Shown: one piece after another, positions 57,317-64,000 of the stretch
Layout: each line of letters starts with the position of its first letter
Numbering within the stretch: the stretch's first letter is position 1
From: Arenicellales bacterium
GTDB lineage: Bacteria > Pseudomonadota > Gammaproteobacteria > Arenicellales > JAJDZL01
Direction of reading: 5' to 3'
Assembly (NCBI GenBank): GCA_951813075.1
Contig: OX638343.1
Span: forward strand, 924,149-988,148
Length of the DNA: 64,000 nucleotides
The notes under the pieces: model-generated
Databases searched by the model: none
Told to the model about the DNA's origin: nothing
Seen by the model: only the letters and a program-made list of their open reading frames with translations
Made by a program: the position numbers and the translations under genes

Positions 57317-58063
57317 TCACTCCGGATAAACAATATCAAATGACGTAGCGACAAAACTGACACCCTGATCTTTTTTGATTTTGTCAATTCGAATGGGGAT
57401 ATTATGCAGTTCAGGATAAACCCACACCACATACTTTCTATTATTACGATTGACATCCTGCATCGTGATTTTCACTGTGTCGACCGTATTACCCCTGAAA
57501 GTGATTTGCTCCGGCGCCGCATCCTGGAACACATATGATCTGAGTTTGCTTTGTTCGACGATTGTCATGTACTGATTCTCAAAACTTTCTGTTTGCTTAA
57601 GGGCCATCTGTACATACCACGCCTCCCAATCCAATGTCTGATGCGCTGGCATATCGAAAACTTTACCATTTCCAAAGAGAACTTTGCGATTGGTCCAATC
57701 GAATTCCGCACTGGCAACTTCATGATCGGAGTCATTCGTGATATTGAAGGAAATCGGAGTAACTTCATTACCCGAATACTGAAATGTTGAATTTTGGGTA
57801 TAGGAATCTTCGCCGAGCATTCTGAGCAAACCACCTGCTCTCACAACGTGTTCTGCATAGATATTTCCATCGTTGCCGCTGACAACCGTTCGAGTGCTGT
57901 TACCGATTTTTAGGTCGCCGAAATGGATCTTGTATTTGACTTGGAAGCCAATCGGTTGTGTTTCCGCTGAAATCAGACCAAATGGAAACGCGATCAGAAT
58001 CAGAAATGTTACAAATCGCGCAGTCAAACACTCTTTGATACAACGACAATTCTTATCGATCAT
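57317..58063 (-). CDS. DUF3108 domain protein
   Basis: About 248 residues from ATG 58063 (a TTG at 58084 is also in frame). An N-terminal hydrophobic segment (TARFVTFLILIAFPFGLISA) fits a signal peptide. The DUF3108 pattern shows AEFDWTNRKVLFGNGKVFDMPAHQTLDWEAWYVQMAL and LPSL-like strands later, ending HNIPIRIDKIKKDQG. It is the first gene downstream of purN on this strand, the usual order in gammaproteobacteria. Function unknown, predicted periplasmic or outer-membrane. A paralogue lies at the right window edge. Confidence 0.85.
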   Translation of the reverse strand: MIDKNCRCIKECLTARFVTFLILIAFPFGLISAETQPIGFQVKYKIHFGDLKIGNSTRTVVSGNDGNIYAEHVVRAGGLLRMLGEDSYTQNSTFQYSGNEVTPISFNITNDSDHEVASAEFDWTNRKVLFGNGKVFDMPAHQTLDWEAWYVQMALKQTESFENQYMTIVEQSKLRSYVFQDAAPEQITFRGNTVDTVKITMQDVNRNNRKYVVWVYPELHNIPIRIDKIKKDQGVSFVATSFDIVYPE

Positions 58064-58108
58064 CCGTTGTAATGCGAAGTTCAAACCAGTCTGCCTCTTT
58101 GTGTAGAA

Positions 58109-58717
58109 TCACTGTGCGTTCCCAGTACTTAAAATTCCATCAGCGAACCACTGAATGGCGCGAGGATAAATCTCATACTCACATTCATGTACCCGTTGTT
58201 GTAGCACCGCCGCAGAGTCGGTCGGCAAAACCGGTACTTTCTCTTGAATGATAATCGGACCGTCATCAAGTTCCGCCGTTACAAAGTGAACGGTTGCACC
58301 GTGATAAGTATCGCCCGCTGCCAAAACACGTTCATGTGTGTTCAAACCCTTATATTTAGGCAACAAGGATGGATGTATATTCATAATCTTGTTTTCAAAG
58401 TCGTCAACAAATTCCTTGGAAAGAATTCGCATGAATCCTGCCAACACAATCAAGTCTGGTTCCAGCACTTCGATTTCTCTTTTTAATGCATTATCGTACG
58501 AGACTCTGTCCGGATAGCATTCAGGGTTCACATAGATGGTTTTGATATTTTCTTTCCGCGCACGTTCCAGCGCATATGCATCCTCATTGTCGCTGACTAC
58601 AGCAACTATATCGACTGACAGATTTCCTTGTTTCGCCTGATCAGTGATAACTTGCAGGTTTGTTCCATTGCCTGAGGCAAATATGACAACGCGAATGGAA
58701 GTTTTGATCACCATCAT
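58109..58717 (-). CDS. purN: Phosphoribosylglycinamide formyltransferase
   Basis: 202 residues. It formylates GAR with 10-formyl-tetrahydrofolate in purine synthesis. IFASGNGTNLQVITDQAKQG binds the phosphate. LAGFMRILSKEFVDDFENKIMNIHPSLLPKYKGLNTH holds the catalytic Asn and His, and AELDDGPIIIQEKVPV the Asp. The start overlaps the purM stop (ATGA), so the pair is coupled. Uses the folate pool, not H4MPT. Confidence 0.94.
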   Translation of the reverse strand: MMVIKTSIRVVIFASGNGTNLQVITDQAKQGNLSVDIVAVVSDNEDAYALERARKENIKTIYVNPECYPDRVSYDNALKREIEVLEPDLIVLAGFMRILSKEFVDDFENKIMNIHPSLLPKYKGLNTHERVLAAGDTYHGATVHFVTAELDDGPIIIQEKVPVLPTDSAAVLQQRVHECEYEIYPRAIQWFADGILSTGNAQ

Positions 58718-59751
58718 TCGATCTGGGTTTTTGACTCATTCGATTCAGCGACCTCCCCAATACTGTGCGAGGGTACGTCCATTGCATCAAGCTCACCACG
58801 AATCTCCGCTTCCATCTGACGGGGAACAACAGCGATCATCCCAATTCCGCAATTGAACGTTTTCATCATCTCTTCATCGCTCAAGAGGCTTTGATTTTGA
58901 ATCCAATCAAAAATTGGCTGGGAAGGCCAGGATTGCTGTTTTAGCCTTGCGCACAAACCCGATGGCATTACCCTTTCGATGTTTCCAGAAATTCCACCGC
59001 CGGTAATATGGGCTAAAGCATGAATCGAACCCGACCGCACTATCTTGAGGACCGATTGAGCGTAAATTCTCGTCGGCTTCAGTAAAATCTCACCCAGTGA
59101 TAGTCCATCAATTTTGATGGTGAGTGGAATCTGATGATCTTCAATCAATTTACGCACAAGCGAAAATCCGTTTGAATGAATGCCGGTTGACTCGATTCCA
59201 ATCAATATATCACCGACTGTAACCCGATCTGCATTAAGAATATTTGATTTTTCCACGATACCCACTGCAAATCCGGCCAGATCATACTCACCGGAAGCAT
59301 ACATTCCTGGCATTTCCGCAGTCTCTCCACCAATTAGTGCTGCGCCGGCGATTTCACAGCCTTCAACAATACCGTGAATCACCCGTTTCATCACAAGCTC
59401 GTCGAGCTGACCAGTCGCAATGTAATCCAGAAAATATAAAGGTTGTGCACCGTAAACTATAATGTCATTGATACACATGGCGACCAGATCGATACCAACA
59501 GTATCGTGGCTGTTCAGTTCAAATGCGATTTTCAGCTTCGTTCCGACGCCATCGGTGCTACTGACGAGAACGGGAGAGTTATATCCACTTGGAATCTCAA
59601 AAAGTCCACCAAAACCAAAAGGTGATTCGATCTGCCCGGAATTTGAAGTGCGACTGATCTGAGGAGCCCAAGATCGGATCATTCTGTCGGCTAGTTCAAC
59701 GTCGACACCGGAGTCTTCGTATGTAATTTTCTTGTGGTCTGAATCTCTCAC
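58714..59751 (-). CDS. purM: Phosphoribosylformylglycinamidine cyclo-ligase (AIR synthetase)
   Basis: 345 residues from GTG 59751. YEDSGVDVELADRMI, VLVSSTDGVGTKLKIA, DLVAMCINDIIVYGAQPLYFLDY, GCEIAGAALIGGETAEMPGMY and AHITGGGISGNIERVMP are all PurM landmarks. It forms aminoimidazole ribotide with ATP. Divergent from the CDP-alcohol phosphatidyltransferase gene after 173 bp. Confidence 0.95.
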   Translation of the reverse strand: MRDSDHKKITYEDSGVDVELADRMIRSWAPQISRTSNSGQIESPFGFGGLFEIPSGYNSPVLVSSTDGVGTKLKIAFELNSHDTVGIDLVAMCINDIIVYGAQPLYFLDYIATGQLDELVMKRVIHGIVEGCEIAGAALIGGETAEMPGMYASGEYDLAGFAVGIVEKSNILNADRVTVGDILIGIESTGIHSNGFSLVRKLIEDHQIPLTIKIDGLSLGEILLKPTRIYAQSVLKIVRSGSIHALAHITGGGISGNIERVMPSGLCARLKQQSWPSQPIFDWIQNQSLLSDEEMMKTFNCGIGMIAVVPRQMEAEIRGELDAMDVPSHSIGEVAESNESKTQIE

Positions 59752-59924
59752 TGTTTCCGAACCCGAAGCGCAAGAACGTGGCTAATTTACCGAGGTGCAC
59801 CGTCTTCGTATGCATTCGCCATTTTACTTTGAAAATCCTTCAGCCTGGTAGGGTAACAAAGCCTAAATTACCGTAAAATAATCGACTTTGTCGACAAAAA
59901 TTTCAGAACCAGAAATCAAGCAAA

Positions 59925-60476
59925 ATGACATCTGTGACATCTCACATTCCCAACATTCTAACATTGTCGCGTATTGTGGCTGCACCACTGCTGATTGTGG
60001 TGCTGCGAAATGAGAATTATGAACTCGCCTTGATTCTGTTCATACTTGCAGGAATGACAGACGGGCTTGATGGTTGGATCGCCAAGCGCTTCAATTGTAC
60101 TTCCGAACTCGGCGCGAGCCTGGACCCGCTAGCCGACAAAATTATCATCATTGCAGCATATGGCATGTTGACGATACTCGGCGTGATCCCATTTTGGCTG
60201 ATGATGTTGGTGATATTTCGGGATCTTGTAATTGTCGGCGGCTACCTTGTATTGACAACATTGGATGGGAATATCCCTATGCAACCCACCTTTACTAGTA
60301 AAACCAACACGTTCCTGCAAATTACATTCGTGATCGCAGTTCTTTTGAATAATACATCATGGCTGTTTATCCCGTATTTGACCGAAACTCTAATGTTTGC
60401 TGTTGCAATTTCAACAATCGCTAGTGGAACGCAATACGTCTGGGTTTGGGGGATTCAAAGAAATTACAACAATTAA
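59925..60476 (+). CDS. CDP-alcohol phosphatidyltransferase (PgsA-like)
   Basis: 183 residues with about six membrane segments. The signature D-G-x2-A-K...G-x3-D-x3-D appears as DGLDGWIAKRF then LGASLDPLADK. The N-terminal NILTLSRIVAAPLLI is typical. Likely makes phosphatidylglycerophosphate or a related phospholipid head group. Located between purM and hda as in many gammaproteobacteria, where it is a second PgsA-like gene. Confidence 0.87.
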   Translation: MTSVTSHIPNILTLSRIVAAPLLIVVLRNENYELALILFILAGMTDGLDGWIAKRFNCTSELGASLDPLADKIIIIAAYGMLTILGVIPFWLMMLVIFRDLVIVGGYLVLTTLDGNIPMQPTFTSKTNTFLQITFVIAVLLNNTSWLFIPYLTETLMFAVAISTIASGTQYVWVWGIQRNYNN

Positions 60477-60491
60477 CTCACAACCAATCAA

Positions 60492-61190
60492 GTGAACACA
60501 GCCAAGCAGACGGTCCTGCCTGTCAAGCTCACCAACCGGTCTACATTCGACAATTTTCTGCCGGGTGAAAATCTTCAGACACTGTCAGTATTGCAGAATT
60601 TCCTAGAGAGTAAAATCGACACAAGGATATGTCATCTTTGGGGGGCGATAGGATCGGGGAAAACCCACCTACTCCTCGCAGTTGCAAATTTTTCAGATGA
60701 CAGTGTTTATATCCCGCTCATGGACTTGAATCTGGAACCTTCTTGTCTGGATGAAATTTATGAAAGTTCCTTCGTGTGTGTCGATGATATTCATTCGATT
60801 GCAGCACAACCGGCATGGGAAAATGCGCTGTTTAGCCTTTTTGAACGGATTGAAAGCAACAATCAACGACTGCTGGTCTCATCCAGATTCCGACCGGCAG
60901 AAATGGAATTTAGCCTGAAAGACCTGGTAAACAGGTTTCAAGGGTGTCAGGCTCTAAAATTAGATCCATTGTCCAACCAAAACTTAGCTAAGTTGCTTGA
61001 ACATCAAGCCACTGAGCGCGGACTGACAATAGAGAAGCCAGTCATTCAATTTATTTTGAACAGATACTCTCGGGATGTTCATTCTCTGATGAGACTACTG
61101 AACGAAATTGATATGGCAGTCGAAATTCGCCGAAAAGTCACAATCCCATTGCTAAAGCAGCTTGTTGAGTTCAAGTTTGAAACGACCTGA
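60492..61190 (+). CDS. hda: Hda-type DnaA-related regulatory ATPase
   Basis: 232 residues from GTG 60492. It has the AAA+ part of DnaA only. Walker A is LWGAIGSGKTHLLLAVAN near residue 50, with Walker B FVCVDDIHSIA. FSLKDLVNRFQGCQALKLDPLS holds the sensor region, and the C-terminal SRDVHSLMRLLNEID is box VII/VIII. It lacks DNA-binding domain IV, so it is Hda, which promotes hydrolysis of ATP-DnaA with the beta clamp. The clamp-binding motif at the extreme N-terminus (QTVLPVKL) fits. Confidence 0.9.
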   Translation: MNTAKQTVLPVKLTNRSTFDNFLPGENLQTLSVLQNFLESKIDTRICHLWGAIGSGKTHLLLAVANFSDDSVYIPLMDLNLEPSCLDEIYESSFVCVDDIHSIAAQPAWENALFSLFERIESNNQRLLVSSRFRPAEMEFSLKDLVNRFQGCQALKLDPLSNQNLAKLLEHQATERGLTIEKPVIQFILNRYSRDVHSLMRLLNEIDMAVEIRRKVTIPLLKQLVEFKFETT

Positions 61191-61433
61191 TCAATATAAA
61201 ATTTCGATGCCCAACTAAGCACTACGATCAAATTCAGATTCCGCCAAATATGCCGGCCACCGTTCCTCTATACATTACAATAATGCGTCACGTGCGCCAC
61301 AGTAAACACTCTCATATCGGATAGGCTCCAAATTTTATTTGAGCCGATTCAGCTATTCGAAATCTGGTCAGATCATATTATCGCTGATGATTTCCATATC
61401 CTATTGATTTAATTAGATTTTTAGATACTAAGT

Positions 61434-62756
61434 ATGAAAGTTTCAGTTATTGGGACGGGTTATGTTGGATTGGTTACCGGTGCGGGCTTGTCTGAGTTAG
61501 GAGTCGATGTTGTCTGCGTCGACAACGATGAAATAAAAATTGACCAGCTGAGCAATGGTGTTTGCCCGATTTACGAAGTGCAACTCCCGGAACTCTTGGA
61601 ACGCAATGCCAAAGTTGAGCGTTTGAAATTTACCACCGATCTGGAGACAGCCGTCGGTGAATCCCAAGTTGTAATGATCTGCGTAAACACCCCTTCGCTG
61701 GACAGTGATGGCAGCGCCGACCTCACAGATGTACTGGACGTAACGAAGCAAGTTGCCAAGTCTATTGCTGATACAACGGTGGTTGTCATCAAGTCAACAG
61801 TTCCGGTTGGCACAGGTCAGAAAATAAAGAATTTGATCGAGTCTGTGAATCCGGATGCGGACATCCATGTCGCTTCCAATCCCGAATTCCTGAGCGAAGG
61901 TACGAGCGTACATGATTTCATGAATCCATCAAGAATTGTGATCGGTGTCGAATCAAACGAGGCAAGAAAAATTCTGCGAGAACTCTATCTGCCTTTCATT
62001 CTTCAGGATGTTCCAATCGTGGATACGAATCTTGAAACGGCGGAGATGATCAAGTACGCCTCCAACGCTTTTCTCGCAACCAAAATTTCTTTCATCAACG
62101 AAATTGCCGATCTGTGTGAACTGACTGGTGTTGATGTTCGAGGTGTTGCACATGGAATTGGACTCGACAAACGCATTGGTAATGAACACTTGCGTGCGGG
62201 ACCTGGCTACGGAGGACTGTGCTTTCCGAAAGATACGATTGCACTAGTCCAGACAGCCAGAAATGCAGGTTCACCCATACGGATTGTGGAACAAGTGGTA
62301 GAAATCAACGATCAACGCAAGATTAAAATGGCCCTCAGAGTGCAATCTGAATTAGGCGGATCGGTACATGCCAAAGTCATAACCATCCTCGGACTGGCAT
62401 TCAAACCCGGGACGGATGATATCAGAGACAGTCCCAGCATAGCCATCATCCGAAAACTGATGGAACTCGGCGCTATCATTCATGCGCATGACCCACTTGC
62501 AAAGGCCAATGCTGAATCAGTTCTGGAGAACGTTACGTTCTTTGACGATGTTTACGAAGCGGTCCGTGGTGCGGATGCGATAGTATTTGCTACTGCTTGG
62601 GACGGCTACCGGCAGTTGGATTTTGACTTTCTGCTCGCTGACCTGACTGATCCGGTTGTCATAGATCTGCACAATCTATTTGATGCGCAAGATCTTCACA
62701 CCAAAAACGTCAAGTACGTCGGAGTCGGACAAGGGCAAATGACCTCCAATATCTGA
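61434..62756 (+). CDS. ugd: UDP-glucose 6-dehydrogenase
   Basis: 440 residues. It oxidises UDP-glucose to UDP-glucuronate with NAD. The N-terminal VSVIGTGYVGLVTGAGLSELG is the Rossmann site. STVPVGTGQKIK, FLSEGTSVHDFMNPSRIVIG and EMIKYASNAFLATKISFINEIADL follow. The catalytic Cys is near residue 262 in GPGYGGLCFPKD. The C-terminal domain has AFKPGTDDIRDSPS. The 243-bp gap from hda suggests its own promoter. It would supply precursors for exopolysaccharide or lipopolysaccharide. Confidence 0.94.
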   Translation: MKVSVIGTGYVGLVTGAGLSELGVDVVCVDNDEIKIDQLSNGVCPIYEVQLPELLERNAKVERLKFTTDLETAVGESQVVMICVNTPSLDSDGSADLTDVLDVTKQVAKSIADTTVVVIKSTVPVGTGQKIKNLIESVNPDADIHVASNPEFLSEGTSVHDFMNPSRIVIGVESNEARKILRELYLPFILQDVPIVDTNLETAEMIKYASNAFLATKISFINEIADLCELTGVDVRGVAHGIGLDKRIGNEHLRAGPGYGGLCFPKDTIALVQTARNAGSPIRIVEQVVEINDQRKIKMALRVQSELGGSVHAKVITILGLAFKPGTDDIRDSPSIAIIRKLMELGAIIHAHDPLAKANAESVLENVTFFDDVYEAVRGADAIVFATAWDGYRQLDFDFLLADLTDPVVIDLHNLFDAQDLHTKNVKYVGVGQGQMTSNI

Positions 62757-63446
62757 CATCGACATTGATGATGTTGGTATCGAGTAGAAAATCCACCTCA
62801 ATTTTTCCCCTTGCATAGGACATATCCGGGCTCTGTCACCCGTTGTCTTCTGTATCCTGACACGCTAAATTTAAAGTGCGTTCTGGATGGGGGGGAGTCT
62901 GTTGAAGCAAGACCAACAATTAGCATCAAAAGGCGCTTGCGATCACCGAGAAATCGGCAACTAAACATTCACTCTAGATCTACTGCGTGTGGGGAAATAT
63001 GATGAGTCATGGATTCAAGTTTCCACAAAAATCGAGTGATATCTGAGTCAGTGCCAAGTGACTAATCGAATTTCCGAATATCCGTCGGGAGACCAGATCA
63101 CCAGTACCATGACGATACCGACAGATTCGAAGTTTACGCTGTACCTCGTATAGCAATCATCGTACGCGAGAGGCCAGTAGATCACTAATCTGCTCCGCTT
63201 GTACTTAGGTTGCGATCTTTATCGAGTAGTAAGGGAGGAACGCGCAGCAAGCGTCTTTGAGCTGTTGACGAAAGTGATAGTAGAAACTCCGACGACGAAC
63301 TCCCAAGGTCCGGGCTAAAGTCGTCTTGATGTTCCCAATTAACTACTTGTCAAATTAACCGACTTCTGTGGAATAATCTCTCAGATTAAGCATCTAAGAT
63401 TTTTGTTTTCTCTCTTCAAACGATTGTAATGTAAGGATTTTAACTA
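62757..63446. other. Gene-poor gap with a possible transposase scrap
   Basis: 690 bp. On the minus strand 63342-63208 one frame reads LARTLGVRRRSFYYHFRQQL, which recalls the N-terminal helix-turn-helix of IS3-type transposases (A-x-x-L-G-V-S-R-x-S-Y-Y). It is too short to trust. No other motif, hairpin or promoter stands out. Confidence 0.3.
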
Positions 63447-64000
63447 TCACTTGAGGTCTAAAGATTTAAGCTCAATATTTACGGTTACACCTGACTTGTG
63501 ACGTTGTAAGTGCACCGGAAGGTTGTTGTGCTCCGGCGATAGCCACAAGGTGAAACCTTCCTTTTTCTTGTCAGTCTGCAACAATGTAATTCGCTTGGTA
63601 GTGAAGAGTTTTGACCCTAGTTCTATGACCTCCTCCTCAAGTGGCCCGTACTCGTATTCCAAAATGCCATGTCTAGAGACAATGGTTATTCGCGTTCCCG
63701 GCAATTCTGCCAGATCGGCACTCATCAGGTTCATATACCAGGAACCCCATTCCAGCACGTGATGTTCCGGCATCGGTATAACTTCACCGTCCAGTTGCGT
63801 GATTGATCTATTAGTCCAATCGAATTCCGCACCTTGTGATTTACCACGCTTGAATTCAATAATGTACTTTTCTGTTAGAACTTGGCCGGAACCGTCAATT
63901 TTGATCGAGGATTTCTGGGTGGATTTACGCTCACCGGTGAGTCTCAGCAAAAGTTTCGGTTCTAATTTTTGAATTGACTCATATCGATCAGTATCAACTT
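63447..64000 (-). CDS. DUF3108 domain protein, partial (5' end outside window)
   Basis: The minus-strand frame is open to the window edge (at least 184 codons), so the N-terminus and any signal peptide are not seen. It is a paralogue of the DUF3108 protein at 57317-58063. GAEFDWTNRSITQLDGEVIPMPEHHVLEWGSWYMNLM aligns with AEFDWTNRKVLFGNGKVFDM...LDWEAWYVQMAL there. The end HNNLPVHLQRHKSGVTVNIEL matches HNIPIRIDKIKKDQGVSFVA. A TTG at 63950 has been read as a start but the frame continues upstream. Confidence 0.8.
   Translation of the reverse strand, partial: VDTDRYESIQKLEPKLLLRLTGERKSTQKSSIKIDGSGQVLTEKYIIEFKRGKSQGAEFDWTNRSITQLDGEVIPMPEHHVLEWGSWYMNLMSADLAELPGTRITIVSRHGILEYEYGPLEEEVIELGSKLFTTKRITLLQTDKKKEGFTLWLSPEHNNLPVHLQRHKSGVTVNIELKSLDLK

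Noticed and set aside
60492-61190. DnaA
   Set aside because: Only about 232 residues with AAA+ features; domains I and IV are absent, so Hda is the right call.

Overview
The window reads as a chromosomal segment of a proteobacterium, most likely an uncultured gammaproteobacterium. Support comes from hda (DnaA-related regulatory protein), the block DUF3108 - purN - purM - CDP-alcohol phosphatidyltransferase - hda, and the clpS-clpA pair. The core genes look moderate to slightly low in GC. The first 7 kb are visibly GC-richer. No ribosomal RNA is present, so the placement is inference.

Layout. (1) 1-7,074, minus: a giant exported protein running off the left edge, with a signal peptide, 14 well-conserved plus a few divergent Calx-beta-like repeats, and a C-terminal beta-barrel-like region. 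(2) 7,186-10,850: an insertion-sequence graveyard with a frameshifted IS1595/ISXO2-type element, a broken second transposase, a perfect 15-bp palindrome and a third transposase fragment. (3) 10,851-21,398, plus: nitronate monooxygenase and thioesterase genes followed by a leucine/isovalerate (liu) degradation operon: isovaleryl-CoA dehydrogenase, thiolase, a DsbA-like isomerase, both methylcrotonyl-CoA carboxylase subunits, methylglutaconyl-CoA hydratase, HMG-CoA lyase and a DUF35 protein. (4) 21,437-25,901: a SAF-domain oxidoreductase with a terminator in its leader, a divergent LysR regulator, and a DM13 - PCu(A)C - SCO1 copper-delivery cluster. (5) 25,902-28,842: transposase remnant, tRNA-Thr(CGT), and an orphan Dpp-type permease pair.

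(6) 28,914-39,973: a tetrahydromethanopterin (H4MPT)-linked C1 cluster. Minus-strand mptG - mtdB - ATP-grasp - mch - ATP-grasp is followed by an hdrB-like pseudogene and a HAD phosphatase. Divergent plus-strand fhcBADC encodes the formyltransferase/hydrolase complex. Together these take methylene-H4MPT to formate. (7) 40,105-41,775: an XRE/ImmA-type regulator plus PIN-domain protein, probably a toxin-antitoxin pair, with TTGCATA repeats upstream. (8) 42,114-49,889: branched-chain aminotransferase, a secreted HNH-like nuclease, clpS-clpA, a universal stress protein and a sodium:amino-acid symporter with a strong terminator. (9) 50,014-57,237: cysteine hydrolase, class III aminotransferase, MDR dehydrogenase, a dimethylglycine/sarcosine dehydrogenase-like flavoprotein and a CntA-like Rieske oxygenase, which looks like a catabolic island for methylated amines. 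(10) 57,317-64,000: DUF3108, purN, purM, CDP-alcohol phosphatidyltransferase, hda, ugd and a second, partial DUF3108 gene.

Taken together the genes suggest a heterotroph that oxidises branched-chain amino acids and methylated amines and disposes of or conserves C1 units through H4MPT. The least explained items are the repeat-built surface protein, the leader/terminator upstream of the SAF oxidoreductase, the toxin-antitoxin-like pair and the decayed hdrB attached to the C1 cluster.
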